Shown: positions 7,473 to 17,160, numbered from the stretch's first letter. The stretch: DNA of 64,000 bases from CAZEAC01 sp964510065 (GCA_964510065.1 CAZEAC010000016.1:1-64000); one strand, 5' to 3'. The notes: generated by a model not told the origin, from the letters alone. A program made the numbers and translations.

Positions 7473-8198
7473 CTACTTCCGTTCAAGGCGCTTCGAAGTT
7501 TCAGCGATCTCGAAAGTACGTTTACCGCCGCTCTTAAGCTGGATTTCAACTACTGCGTGATCTGCGAATTGGCCTCCGGCTTTGTTGAATCGAAAGACTG
7601 GACGACCACTTTCATCCTTCCCAGATGCTTTTCCCACCGCGAGCTCTTTGCCATCCTTCGAGAGCACTCTGACCTTTTTTACGTCGTCGGCTAAGCGTGA
7701 AGGTAGCAATACGGCAAGTTTTTTATCCTTCGCTGACACGGGTTTCCAGAGAAAGCCCGTCGCGTTTGTAAGTGGGCTCGAGCCCGACGCACCCTCTGTC
7801 GGAGTGGGGTTCGCAGGCTTTCCACTTTCAAGCTCTTCAACTTTCTTAGTGAGCGCTTCGTTTTTTGCCTGAAGATCTTGATTCTGAGTGGTCAGCTTGT
7901 TCAGCGATTCGCCAAGTTTATTTACCGCTTGAAAAATCGGTTCGAGTATCTTACTGAACATTGCCGTCACTGACTCCAAGATCGCTTTGAGCGTTATCGA
8001 GTCAATGCCTGAATTTTGTGTTGGTGCTGGGCTAAAGGCCTGCGGCCTACACCACATATATTCGGTGGTGGTCCTTACCTGTTTCACCAAGGCGCTTGTC
8101 GAACCTGTTGCGCTCACGCTGTCGCTACCATTTGCGAGTAGGCCGGCGGCTGTCCTGGAATCGATTGCTTGAGTCTGAGCTACTGGGTCTGCTTCCAT
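7473..8198 (-). CDS. Hypothetical protein with central coiled coil
   Basis: 241 residues. AGGAGG lies 7-8 bases before the ATG at 8198, so the start is secure. The N-terminal ~80 residues are polar and low-complexity. Residues ~85-130 form a coiled coil (LEPIFQAVNKLGESLNKLTTQ and following). A Pro/Gly/Ser linker (~131-150) precedes a C-terminal ~90-residue beta-rich domain with paired glycines (KDGKELAVGKASGKDESG). No signal peptide or membrane helix. The layout suggests an oligomeric structural or adaptor protein; I do not recognise the family. It is transcribed alone. Confidence 0.7.
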   Translation of the reverse strand: MEADPVAQTQAIDSRTAAGLLANGSDSVSATGSTSALVKQVRTTTEYMWCRPQAFSPAPTQNSGIDSITLKAILESVTAMFSKILEPIFQAVNKLGESLNKLTTQNQDLQAKNEALTKKVEELESGKPANPTPTEGASGSSPLTNATGFLWKPVSAKDKKLAVLLPSRLADDVKKVRVLSKDGKELAVGKASGKDESGRPVFRFNKAGGQFADHAVVEIQLKSGGKRTFEIAETSKRLERK

Positions 8199-8317
8199 AG
8201 TATAAATCCTCCTAAAAGACTATCTCTATGGGTATGTTCGCGAGATCTAAGCGCTAGTTTCCTACTTTTTCGACAAGTGTCTCGGCTTATTTTCCGCGCG
8301 TGCGGAGTCAGAGAGAA

Positions 8318-9505
8318 TTAGCGAGCCCCCGGATAGGATCCTATGTACTCGACAATTGCCGAAGAGACTTTCCTTGCACCTAACTCATTAAAATGCATAT
8401 CATCATAGAAGACATTCCTTTCATTCTTGAGCCTGTTCTCTAAGTCTACAACCTCCACGCCCTCTTCTTGCGCAACAGCTCGGAGTGTCTCGTTGAATCG
8501 TGATAATCCAATGCCGAGAGCCGCCGAGGAGTAATATTCCCTTCCGCTACTATGCCCAGCCCAAAGAAGCTCTTCACGAACTTCGCCAGGAGGACGCCCC
8601 CACATGGACGGCTGTGTGATCAGGATCAACCTAATGCCGCCTTCCTTGGCAATCTTAGAAATCCACTTTAGATTGGCTGAGTATTCGCCGAGAATCGGCG
8701 CTAGGTCAGGCAGATCCTCTAAATATGGTGCGGCCTGTTTTCGCTGAAGACGCGCCTCTACCATCCCCGATCCCCGTTCATCCTGGAAAAAGAGAGCGCC
8801 ATTACTAGAGCTCGAGCTCCGCCAAATGTCGTTAAATAGTCTTAACTGGTTCCAAACTGCAGATCTTTTATAGAGCGGTCGCTTGGCATCATAAACGGAG
8901 AACCTCAAATCGTCAGGATAACGGCTGAATGCATGCCCAATGCTGTAACGATCGAATGCGTTAGTGCCGAATTCAAGCGCGGCGTACCTTTCACCCTCCC
9001 GCAAGCGCAACAAGAGATCATTGACTCCTATAAGCACGAGATACTCGCGGATTTGCGGATATACCCGGCTCAGAAACCTAATCTGTTGAAGATTGTGGCG
9101 AGAACTTCTTCCACTTTGACCAACATTTCCGACCCATACTGCGTGGCCGGATAGCTTGGCGAGCTGTTCCTGCACAAGGTACGGCCAAGTCTCCCGCTGA
9201 TCAAGATAGAGGCACTCGGTGGCGCTTCCGCCAAACGCCAGAATACGCCTCACTGGTCCAGCGGGAATCTCCTCACCTCGCATGCCCTCGCTATTGGTAA
9301 CAAACCACGAAGGGCCGCGAATACCGGGAAAGGCCTCTTCTGCGGGCAAGAATTGCTGTCGAATTCCAGGCTGCCAAACGAAGAACTGCTTTTCAGAGGG
9401 AAAAATGAAGGGCAAGCACAGTTCGATGATGCCAAGAGAAATTGCCACGCCACCAAAAAGGCATGCGATACGGATCCCGACACTACGCAAAACGGTGGTT
9501 TTCAT
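8318..9505 (-). CDS. Membrane-anchored SGNH/GDSL hydrolase family protein
   Basis: 395 residues from the ATG at 9505. A hydrophobic N-terminal segment (residues ~8-35) is a signal anchor, so the rest is periplasmic. SGNH blocks are present in order: the nucleophile Ser94 in GGSAT, Gly/Asn blocks (GNVGQSG, then GVNDLL), and the catalytic Asp/His pair in DDMHFNELG (about Asp368 and His371). SGNH enzymes hydrolyse ester bonds, and those with this anchor are often carbohydrate O-acetyl esterases. The gene is divergent from a second SGNH gene with about 33 bases between starts and lies beside the glycan locus, so a role in trimming surface glycan acyl groups is plausible. No strong ribosome binding site is seen. 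Confidence 0.8.
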   Translation of the reverse strand: MKTTVLRSVGIRIACLFGGVAISLGIIELCLPFIFPSEKQFFVWQPGIRQQFLPAEEAFPGIRGPSWFVTNSEGMRGEEIPAGPVRRILAFGGSATECLYLDQRETWPYLVQEQLAKLSGHAVWVGNVGQSGRSSRHNLQQIRFLSRVYPQIREYLVLIGVNDLLLRLREGERYAALEFGTNAFDRYSIGHAFSRYPDDLRFSVYDAKRPLYKRSAVWNQLRLFNDIWRSSSSSNGALFFQDERGSGMVEARLQRKQAAPYLEDLPDLAPILGEYSANLKWISKIAKEGGIRLILITQPSMWGRPPGEVREELLWAGHSSGREYYSSAALGIGLSRFNETLRAVAQEEGVEVVDLENRLKNERNVFYDDMHFNELGARKVSSAIVEYIGSYPGAR

Positions 9506-9538
9506 CAGCAAACAGTAAGTCTAAAGTGCTTATACGTT

Positions 9539-10687
9539 ATGTACGTGGTCAAGAAAGCGCTCCATGCATATGTGTTCTGTGCGGTCACCGCGCTCTCCTC
9601 GGTAATCCTGTTTATCGTAGCAAACCTCCTTGCGCTACCCTTTTTGACTGGCGCGCCTCAGAATAGCGCAAACTGCGTATTTCAAAAATACGGTGCTGAC
9701 ACGGTTTTACGTGCATATCCCGGGGTTGATCGCCAACACGTTGAGCAGCTCCTATCGGAGTTCTGTACGCTTGGCCCGCTTCATTACGAACCATTCAGCG
9801 AGTCCCGAGAGCGAGTTTTTTCAGGGAGGTATGTCAACGTTGATGAGGCCGGCTTCCGCCAAATAAAAGAACAATGCTCATGGCCTCCAAGCACGGACAC
9901 CGAAGACGTATTTGTATTCGGTGGCTCGACGACGTTCGGCTACGGCGTGGCAGACGGCGAGACGATCCCCTCATTTCTTCAGGAGGTCATGCGAGAATCC
10001 TCGCCGAGAAAAACTTGTGTCTATAATTTTGGTCGTGGCTATTACTATTCGACTCTCGAGAGGATAATGTTCGAACAGCTACTGCTAAAGGGTTTGCGTC
10101 CGTCTCGCGCGGTATTTATCGATGGTTTAAATGAGTTTTACTATAGCAGCGATGTTGGTCCATTTTCATCGGAGTTTGCCAAGCTGGCGAATGGGACGAT
10201 CTATTCTGAATACCGAAATACCTACTTAAGACATTTTCTAAATCGGCATCTTCCGGTGATTCGATTTTGGACACAGATGTTAGGCAAAGAGAGCGTGATC
10301 ATCGATCCACATCCGGAATACACGGCGATTGACGATCGTGACATCGACAAGATGGTGGATAGATACCTCTTTAATCGACAGTCTATTCATCTCATCGGCG
10401 AGCATCTAAAAATCCCTCTCCTCTTTGTCATGCAGCCTATACCTACCCATGCATACGATCTCTCACTGAGTCCATTTGTGAGAAATAGCCCGGAGAAATC
10501 GTTTGGTCGGCACTGGACCACTAATAGAGCCTATCCACGTCTATTGCGCTCAGTCGGAGATCAATCTCATATTCTCAATTTAGCGGAGATGCAGCTTAAC
10601 AGCCGAGAACTTCATTATGTCGACATTGCCCACTACAATCCTAAAATGAATCATGCAATAGCTACCGCAATTGCGCATCATTTGTAG
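9539..10687 (+). CDS. Membrane-anchored SGNH hydrolase family protein
   Basis: 382 residues from the ATG at 9539; a longer frame back to 9353 overlaps the divergent gene and is not used. A hydrophobic anchor spans residues ~10-35. SGNH hallmarks are GGSTTFGYGV (nucleophile Ser near residue 135), NFGRGYY (Gly block), DGLNEF (Asn block) and DIAHYNP (Asp and His near the C-terminus). The active site should face the periplasm. It shares layout but little sequence with its divergent neighbour at 8318, so the pair may act on different acyl groups or different glycans. Both are close to the surface polysaccharide genes. The upstream region is shared and short, without an obvious Shine-Dalgarno sequence. 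Confidence 0.8.
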   Translation: MYVVKKALHAYVFCAVTALSSVILFIVANLLALPFLTGAPQNSANCVFQKYGADTVLRAYPGVDRQHVEQLLSEFCTLGPLHYEPFSESRERVFSGRYVNVDEAGFRQIKEQCSWPPSTDTEDVFVFGGSTTFGYGVADGETIPSFLQEVMRESSPRKTCVYNFGRGYYYSTLERIMFEQLLLKGLRPSRAVFIDGLNEFYYSSDVGPFSSEFAKLANGTIYSEYRNTYLRHFLNRHLPVIRFWTQMLGKESVIIDPHPEYTAIDDRDIDKMVDRYLFNRQSIHLIGEHLKIPLLFVMQPIPTHAYDLSLSPFVRNSPEKSFGRHWTTNRAYPRLLRSVGDQSHILNLAEMQLNSRELHYVDIAHYNPKMNHAIATAIAHHL

Positions 10688-10732
10688 CTATTCGCAGGTA
10701 ATGGCCCACACAGCTCCGTAAATAGGCCGGGA

Positions 10733-12580
10733 TTACTCTTTACCCAAATTAGCCAGAAGTCTCTCGAATTCCTCGCTCGATGCATTTCTATCAAATGCAA
10801 TTGTACCCGCCGGCAATTGATAGCCAGGGCTCGAGGGCTCAACTACCGTGAGTATTGTCGCCGCTGACGCCAATTTTCGATTTGCGTCCTGGATATGTGA
10901 AAGTGTTTCATGTGAGAGATTCGAGCTTACAAATATTATGCTGGTACTGCCCCGTTCTAAAAGCAATGACGCCTCAGCGCCGTTACTTGCGAAACAACAG
11001 TCCATTCCCACATGGCGTGCAAGGTCTCGGATTTTTTCCCGTCCTTCGTTCTCCTCTCCTACCACAAGGACAGCGCGTGGCGGCGAGTCGCGAGTTCTCG
11101 AACTTCTCCCGGTCGAACAATCGGGCCCCACCGCAACTTCATCTTTAGAATCTACACTTACAGTTTTCTGTATGTCCTGAACTCTTGACAATGCGGTCTC
11201 ACATGATGCATTGGCATCCCGCTCAATAAATCCAATAAATCCAATAAATCCGTAAAACTCCGAATCACTTTCCAGCGGAGAAAGCGAAAGACGGACGCGT
11301 ACGTCGACGTTTCCCTTTTTTGGTGCGAAGATGAATTCCTTTAGCTGCGGAGTCTTAGCCAAAACTTCCCATTCAGCTTTTATCCGAGCCCGATCGCCCG
11401 ATTCGATCAGTTCGGTCCAATGGGTTGAACTGTTGGTAGATGCGTCCATCCCAAATAGAGAGCGCGCGCGTAAATTGAAGCTCCGCGCGTCACCATTCCG
11501 GTTAAAAAGGATGATGCCATAGGGAGCCGTTCCCGCAAGCATCTCAATCTCGCGCTCACGCCGTCGAAGACATGAAACGAGAGTCGTATTCTTGGTGGAA
11601 AGCTCTTGTCTCGTGATGTTGAATCGTAGGTGACTTATCATTTCAGCAAGCATCACAAGGAAGACTATAAGCGCTATTCCAGCTAAGAGTACCGGCGCAA
11701 ATATTCGATTGCCGTTCCTCCCCTCGAAAGTGATATCGATCTGCAGCAACTTGGACAAGGCCACAATCGAATCCGAGACAGTCTGAGGTCTTATGAGCTG
11801 CTTCCCAGATTGCGTCAAGAAAAGTGTGGTGCGTTGGCCGCTTGCGACTTCCGAAACTTCGATAAAGAATCCTTCTTCATCACGACCATGAAAAATTTCC
11901 CGGAAGCCGTCGGTCGCATCGATCGACGCAATGAGAAAATCTTGCCGGATCGGGTTGCTCAAGGCATCCTCTCCCTCAACACGAAGCGTGATCGGAATGA
12001 CAACGAGGAGGTCATCACTTGCTTTTTTGGGCAACAATCGACTTTGTAAATCACTTAGCGGAAAAGGTCGTGAATGAAGCGCTAGCTGGGGAAGAAGCGC
12101 CGAAAGCTCCTGCGAATCATCTATGGTGATGGCAGCCGGCCCCACCAATACTTCTCCACTCTGCACGAGAATGCGCTGACTTAGGCTGTTGCCGGTCGGC
12201 GCCTCATCGAGAATAAGATACAGCGTGCTGATTAGCGAGTCCCTTACATCGACTCTAAGCTTTGCGCCAATTGCGTGTTTATCGGAAAGGTCGTTAAGAG
12301 TAACGCCAGAGAAAATCTGCTGCAACCGTGCGGACTCCTGCTCAACTCGTAGCAGGAAATTATCGGACAACTGACGAAGCGCGGCATAGGTTTCACCCTG
12401 ATACTGCTCTGCGGTCTGTCGCTGGTAAAGCGCAACTACTTTAAACATGAGGCCGCAGCAAACGGTAGCGACCGACACTCTAATTATCGTCGCCATAAGT
12501 GCCGCCTTCGGACCAGCAATGGCAGCACGGCAGGTGCACCAAAAAGCCCTGTAGCGTTTTCTCTTACTCCGTGGCGGCAC
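10733..12580 (-). CDS. Membrane sensor with extracytoplasmic domain, PAS domain and pseudo-receiver; no kinase
   Basis: About 615 residues from a GTG at 12580, preceded by GGAGGGG. Transmembrane helices lie near residues 28-48 and 290-315. The ~240-residue periplasmic part between them looks like a CHASE-type sensor domain. A PAS domain follows (~340-460, starting TAPYGIILFNRNGDA). The C-terminal ~115 residues have the fold pattern of a response-regulator receiver, but the acidic pocket reads VVGEENEG and the phospho-acceptor position falls in IIFVSSNLS, with no Asp. There is no histidine kinase, GGDEF or other output domain. It is divergent from the first glycosyltransferase operon and may control it through protein contacts. 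A three-fold 9-base repeat lies inside the PAS coding region. Confidence 0.75.
   Translation of the reverse strand: MPPRSKRKRYRAFWCTCRAAIAGPKAALMATIIRVSVATVCCGLMFKVVALYQRQTAEQYQGETYAALRQLSDNFLLRVEQESARLQQIFSGVTLNDLSDKHAIGAKLRVDVRDSLISTLYLILDEAPTGNSLSQRILVQSGEVLVGPAAITIDDSQELSALLPQLALHSRPFPLSDLQSRLLPKKASDDLLVVIPITLRVEGEDALSNPIRQDFLIASIDATDGFREIFHGRDEEGFFIEVSEVASGQRTTLFLTQSGKQLIRPQTVSDSIVALSKLLQIDITFEGRNGNRIFAPVLLAGIALIVFLVMLAEMISHLRFNITRQELSTKNTTLVSCLRRREREIEMLAGTAPYGIILFNRNGDARSFNLRARSLFGMDASTNSSTHWTELIESGDRARIKAEWEVLAKTPQLKEFIFAPKKGNVDVRVRLSLSPLESDSEFYGFIGFIGFIERDANASCETALSRVQDIQKTVSVDSKDEVAVGPDCSTGRSSRTRDSPPRAVLVVGEENEGREKIRDLARHVGMDCCFASNGAEASLLLERGSTSIIFVSSNLSHETLSHIQDANRKLASAATILTVVEPSSPGYQLPAGTIAFDRNASSEEFERLLANLGKE
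11225..11251. repeat. Three tandem 9-base units inside a PAS domain gene
   Basis: The unit AATAAATCC occurs three times in a row, encoding Gly-Phe-Ile three times on the minus strand. Because the unit is a multiple of three, slippage would add or remove GFI triplets without breaking the frame. Confidence 0.85.
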
Positions 12581-12747
12581 CGTTACAATCCCCTCCAATT
12601 TCTCCCGCTACGCGCAACAACTTCTAGTCGCGGATTTTATAGTGACAGCTATTAGTTAGAATCGCCGTCTTGCCACTTTTTCTTAAGAGAATCTATGAGT
12701 CTAAAACTATATTTGAGCTTATTCCCAAAGAAAATTACTAGCGTTTT

Positions 12748-12760
12748 TGATAAGTTATCA
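12748..12760. promoter_or_regulatory. Perfect 13-bp dyad upstream of the glycosyltransferase operon
   Basis: TGATAAGTTATCA is a perfect inverted repeat with a single central base, 73 bases before the ATG at 12834, in an AT-rich 250-base divergent gap (12581-12833). It could be an operator or part of a -10 region. The rest of the gap shows only AT-rich sequence. Confidence 0.35.
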
Positions 12761-12833
12761 TACCACAACTGCTTGAGAAGGAGGCCTAGTACCTTGCATC
12801 GAATATTAGGGCATCTTTTCCAGAGAATTCTTA

Positions 12834-14069
12834 ATGAGTTACACCACAATCGATGCGCAGGCAGTCGATGTTTCAGAGCGTACTCTCCCGACAACGAAGG
12901 GGAGACCTCGGGTGCTATTGGTGAGCGACGCAGCGCTTTCACTCGAGGGGTTCGGACTAGGTCGCACGCTGAGTAATCTGTTCGCCGGCTATCCGCAAGA
13001 TCGCCTGTCACAATTTGTCCCTCGGAGGACGGCGCTCCCGAACTCCCCTCGATGCCAAGAGTTCGAACCTGAATTTCTAAAAAAAATTAGGCGGAGACAC
13101 TTCGAATATGTGAATTTCGCACTGGATTGGATAAACCACTCGTACCTTCGTTTTCAAAAATTTCAAAACTTCCCCGATCACGACTTCGTACTCATATGTG
13201 GAAGTCACGTCTCCACATTTCTTGTCGGATCAATCGTCGCACGACAAAATAACCTGCCGATTGTAGTCTACCTAATGGACGACCTCGCTGACCTCAATAC
13301 CAAAAGATGGTTTGGAGGGTCGGGGGACGCCCTGCTACGCTCACTCCTAGAGGGCGCCGCAGGATGGATCATGATAAGCGAAAGATTGGCTTCAACGTAT
13401 ACGAGCCGCTACGGCCTTCAACGACCTCACACCCTTATCATGCACAATCCCGTGCCCAGCGCGTTGCTTTCGGAAACGCCTTTCCCTTCGCTCCAATCAT
13501 TTTCTATTGCCTATGCTGGGTCGTTGTGGGGAATGCATTTCGATGCACTTCAGGCTTTCGCGACAGCAATCTCGCTATGTCGTCGTCAAGGTCTCGATGT
13601 CACGCTCACGATATACTCAGATCCAGATTCGTACTCTCGATTAAAGAATACTGAAGACATGTCGGGGGTCTCGTATGGAGGCTTGATACCCTATCTCAAC
13701 CTCCATCGACAGCTCAGCCAACATCATCTGCTGCTCGTGGCTTCATCATTCGACATGCGGTATCGGAAGCTCTCGCACTCCTCGGTTCAGACTAAGCTCA
13801 CCGACTACATGGCATCCGCCCGTCCGATACTCAGTATCGGTCCAACGGATTGCGCGTGTCATGAATTTATTAAGAAATGGGGCTGTGGATACTGTTGCTC
13901 CGAAAATACAGCTGAGGCAGTCGCTCGTGTTATTGGAGAAATTTTGAACGATCAGAAACACCACAGCACTCTAGGTGCAAACGGCTTCAAAGCTGTTTTC
14001 GAAGAGTTCACCAGCGAAAAAGCCGAGGAGAAACTACTTTCTTTTCTGCGAAGGGTTCTCGGCACATGA
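12834..14069 (+). CDS. Glycosyltransferase, GT4-like (GT-B fold)
   Basis: 411 residues. The N-terminal half carries a Rossmann-like start (PRVLLVSDAALS, residues ~26-37), and the C-terminal half has GT4-type features: YAGSLWGMHFDAL (~225) and VQTKLTDYMASARPILSIGP (~315-335). The usual E-x7-E pair is not clear; the KLTDYMASARPIL form is common in GT4 relatives. It would add a sugar to a lipid-linked glycan on the cytoplasmic side. It is first of eight plus-strand genes that mostly overlap by ATGA, so they are very likely one operon. No strong ribosome binding site precedes the ATG. Confidence 0.75.
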   Translation: MSYTTIDAQAVDVSERTLPTTKGRPRVLLVSDAALSLEGFGLGRTLSNLFAGYPQDRLSQFVPRRTALPNSPRCQEFEPEFLKKIRRRHFEYVNFALDWINHSYLRFQKFQNFPDHDFVLICGSHVSTFLVGSIVARQNNLPIVVYLMDDLADLNTKRWFGGSGDALLRSLLEGAAGWIMISERLASTYTSRYGLQRPHTLIMHNPVPSALLSETPFPSLQSFSIAYAGSLWGMHFDALQAFATAISLCRRQGLDVTLTIYSDPDSYSRLKNTEDMSGVSYGGLIPYLNLHRQLSQHHLLLVASSFDMRYRKLSHSSVQTKLTDYMASARPILSIGPTDCACHEFIKKWGCGYCCSENTAEAVARVIGEILNDQKHHSTLGANGFKAVFEEFTSEKAEEKLLSFLRRVLGT

Positions 14070-14914
14070 CCACCGAGGAACTTCAATTTTCAGTGATTAT
14101 TCCAACCTGTCGACGAAACGATCTGCTTGCCCGCTGTTTACAAAATCTCCGTCCTCACTCGTCCACGCTGGCGTTCGAGATAATCGTCAGCGACGACGCC
14201 GGTGATAGCGTCCAACTTGCTCCTCAATTTCCCGAAGTCAAATGGATCATGGGACCGGGAAAGGGACCGGCTGCCAATCGAAATTACGGGTCGCGGCATG
14301 CGCGGGGACAATTTCTGGTATTTACCGACGATGACTGTATTCCTGATCCCGGCTGGCTGTGCGCATTCTCCGCAGCCGCAACCGAGGATCCACATTCGAA
14401 AGTATTCGAAGGACGAATCGTCGCCGATAGACCTCGGCGAAATCTTGGTGAGTTTGCTCCATTAAACGAAACGGGCGGATTACTGTGGTCCGCCAACTTA
14501 GCGATCGAGAGAAATTTGTTCGAATCGATTGGCGGCTTTGATGAGCGGTTTCAACATGCTGCGATGGAAGATGTCGACCTACGAACACGGTTCAGGAAGC
14601 TTGGATTTGAGGCGAAGTTCGTTCCCGCGGCAACTGTATGTCACCCTTGGAGGAGTCGCGGCGGCTGGAAGCGCTGTCGCAATCACCGCAACTCAACAAG
14701 ATTGTACCTCACGCTTCATCCGGACGAGCTCAAGACTCACGGTCCACTTTTTTTCCTTCGACTCTCCGTCTATGGCGTGCTGTTCGAATTCGTGCCCGGG
14801 ATATTGCGTTACGGCGTGAAGGGCGCAAGCTGTGCACTCATTGAGTATCTCTCAAACATTATCATGGCGCTTGGTGTCATAAAGATTCGTCGGGCGGAGT
14901 CCCGCAAGCTATGA
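14066..14914 (+). CDS. Family 2 glycosyltransferase
   Basis: 282 residues, GT-A fold. The GT2 signatures are FSVIIPTCRRNDLL at the N-terminus, a DDAGD acidic motif (~43), the DxD-type metal site TDDDCIPDPGW (~91) and GGFDERF...MEDVDLRTR (~155-175), which holds the catalytic base ED. A hydrophobic C-terminal segment (~240-270) may attach it to the membrane. It overlaps the preceding and following genes by four bases (ATGA), indicating translational coupling. It would transfer one sugar from a nucleotide sugar during repeat-unit assembly. Confidence 0.9.
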   Translation: MTTEELQFSVIIPTCRRNDLLARCLQNLRPHSSTLAFEIIVSDDAGDSVQLAPQFPEVKWIMGPGKGPAANRNYGSRHARGQFLVFTDDDCIPDPGWLCAFSAAATEDPHSKVFEGRIVADRPRRNLGEFAPLNETGGLLWSANLAIERNLFESIGGFDERFQHAAMEDVDLRTRFRKLGFEAKFVPAATVCHPWRSRGGWKRCRNHRNSTRLYLTLHPDELKTHGPLFFLRLSVYGVLFEFVPGILRYGVKGASCALIEYLSNIIMALGVIKIRRAESRKL

Positions 14915-17160
14915 AGCCGAGACTCACTCATATAGTTCCTGAATTTGCTCCGTCTCTCGATGCCGTGGGTCAGTATGCGCTCAAAATTGGTGAGCAGCAT
15001 GCTCAGCTTTTTGAAACTCACTACGTGGTGTTGAGCCGAAACATTGCCGAACCGAATCCTAATATCAGCTTTGCGGTCCACCGTTTTCTCCCCGACTCAG
15101 AAGGTTGGCGCGACGCTCTTCGCTCACTCGACGGGGTCATAATCCTTCACTACTCGGGATACGGCTACGCTCCAAAAGGCGTGCCACGCTGGCTGCCGCT
15201 CGATCTAGAGCGCGCGCTTAGGCACAATCAAAAACTCCGCCTGATCACGGTTTTTCATGAACTAGCGGCTCACGGACCAATTTGGAGCTCGGCATTCTGG
15301 CTCTCCCCGGCGCAAAGTCAGATCTGCGATCAAATCTTGACGATCTCTTCCCGAGTGCTCGTAACACACTCGGCAAATCACGCACAGCTACTTCAGCGAA
15401 ACCCCTTTCAGTCAGCAAGGCTTTCGATCCTTCCCCTCTGCGCGACCGTTGACGAGCCGAGCCTACACACATCACCGTCCTCACGCCGCGACAACGCCTT
15501 GGTGTTCGGCACGCATGGCCGAAGGGTCGCGGTTTACCGCGCGGACCCCGCGCTAGTTACTCGAATTCTCGACGCTCTTGGCATTTCTTCGATTATCGAT
15601 GTCGGCACGGGCACACACCATATCCCCGATACATTCTGCGGACGCCCTGTGCAAAGGCTGGGCGCCCTTACGTCTACTGAATTGGGACCAATTCTCTCCA
15701 GCGCAAGTCTCGGGATTCTCGAGTATCCGGCGCGTCTTTTGGGGAAGTCATCCATATTGGCGGCGTACGCCGCGTATGGAGTTCCCACACTTTTGGTGCG
15801 TCATGAAAGTGATTTTCATGACGGGTTAACTTCTCAAGAAGTCATGAGTCTTCAGGAAACTCCCAGCCGCGCACAGGCGCAAGACTGTGGCGAGGCGCTC
15901 AAAAAATGGTACACGTCACATACGCAAGAAGCGCATGCGCGATTACTCTCTGAGTTTGCAAGAGACGTTGTACAAACTCCCTCGCCGATCAATCCTCCGA
16001 AAAAAGTGGCTCTCTTCATGTCTCAGACTACTCAGAATAACGCGCCGTTTCGACTCATGGCGCGGCAATCCGAGTTTAACTTTCTTAGCGTGCTGTTAAG
16101 CCGCCCCGACCAGCCCGCGCTCTGGCGCGGCGAGGAGTTTTTGAACAAGTCGATGTTTCAAGCTGGCGGAGATCATTATCTTCCTACTACCATTTTGACC
16201 AACATCTCGCCCGTTCCGAGCCTTAATTCATGGTACGGACTTATCAATCGAGGGATTCGGCAAATCGTGCGCGAAAGCGATTGTGTTGTCGTCTACGGTC
16301 ACCGTTACTTCTCCTTTTGGATCGCGATGTTTTGGGCCAAGTGGTTTGGGAAACCTCTGATCCTCTCAAATGACGCGATCTCCTTAGGCCCCTCGAGGCT
16401 CAAAGCGATACTTAAACGGCTCATCTTCCCTGTCCTTTATCGCTCAATCGCTCACCATGTACTTGTGACCAGCAGCCGTTCTAAGCAGTTCCTAAGCTCA
16501 TTGGGAATAAATACTTCGCGCATAACGGTTACTCCCTACTCCGCAGACAACGAATGGATCGCCAAGCACTCCGAGAGAAGAACAAGAGAGGAGGTGCGCA
16601 ATACTCTTGCATTACAGGGCACCACAGAGATTATCCTATTTTGCGGCAAATTAATAAGCCGTAAGAATCCTCTTGAGCTTATCAACGCCTTCGCCACAAT
16701 GAGAGAGTCGTCAAGTGTTTTAATCATTGTCGGCGACGGTCCGTTGAGACCAGAAATCGATGCTCGCGTGGAGACTCTGGGCATTCAAGCCAGAGTTCAC
16801 ATGCTCGGCTTTGTTCCCTACGTGGATCTTCCCTCGCTCTACCGGGCAAGTGATATTGTTGTTCATCCGGCGTCCGACGAACCGTTTGGACTCGTGGTAA
16901 ACGAAGCCTTTGTCTGTGGTACCTGCGTGGTCACGAGCGACAGGGTCGGATCCGCGTTCGATCTGATTTCACACGGCGAGACCGGATTTAGCTATCCCTC
17001 GGGTGACGTGGCGAGGTTACGCGAAATCCTCGAAATGCTGCTTCAATCTCCGAAGCTTCGAAGTCACTGCGCCGAGAGAGCGAAACAGCGAATTTCTTCT
17101 TGGGGACCGCGCCAAAATGTCGATCGGCTCGCCGAAGCAATTCGGATATCTTTATTATAA
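14911..17160 (+). CDS. Double glycosyltransferase: two GT-B domains in one chain
   Basis: 749 residues, about twice a normal GT4 enzyme. Residues ~1-345 are a degenerate GT4-like unit (starts RLTHIVPEFAPSLDAVGQYAL, contains ILEYPARLLGKSS and lacks a clear E-x7-E). A second start (KKVALFMSQTT) lies near residue 365. Residues ~365-749 are a complete GT4 enzyme with FCGKLISRKNP (~575), VGDGPLRPEI, and E-x7-E in EPFGLVVNEAF (~650). The fused enzyme could add two successive sugars, or the first half could be a binding or regulatory module. It is coupled by ATGA overlap to the GT2 gene upstream. Confidence 0.85.
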   Translation: MKPRLTHIVPEFAPSLDAVGQYALKIGEQHAQLFETHYVVLSRNIAEPNPNISFAVHRFLPDSEGWRDALRSLDGVIILHYSGYGYAPKGVPRWLPLDLERALRHNQKLRLITVFHELAAHGPIWSSAFWLSPAQSQICDQILTISSRVLVTHSANHAQLLQRNPFQSARLSILPLCATVDEPSLHTSPSSRRDNALVFGTHGRRVAVYRADPALVTRILDALGISSIIDVGTGTHHIPDTFCGRPVQRLGALTSTELGPILSSASLGILEYPARLLGKSSILAAYAAYGVPTLLVRHESDFHDGLTSQEVMSLQETPSRAQAQDCGEALKKWYTSHTQEAHARLLSEFARDVVQTPSPINPPKKVALFMSQTTQNNAPFRLMARQSEFNFLSVLLSRPDQPALWRGEEFLNKSMFQAGGDHYLPTTILTNISPVPSLNSWYGLINRGIRQIVRESDCVVVYGHRYFSFWIAMFWAKWFGKPLILSNDAISLGPSRLKAILKRLIFPVLYRSIAHHVLVTSSRSKQFLSSLGINTSRITVTPYSADNEWIAKHSERRTREEVRNTLALQGTTEIILFCGKLISRKNPLELINAFATMRESSSVLIIVGDGPLRPEIDARVETLGIQARVHMLGFVPYVDLPSLYRASDIVVHPASDEPFGLVVNEAFVCGTCVVTSDRVGSAFDLISHGETGFSYPSGDVARLREILEMLLQSPKLRSHCAERAKQRISSWGPRQNVDRLAEAIRISLL

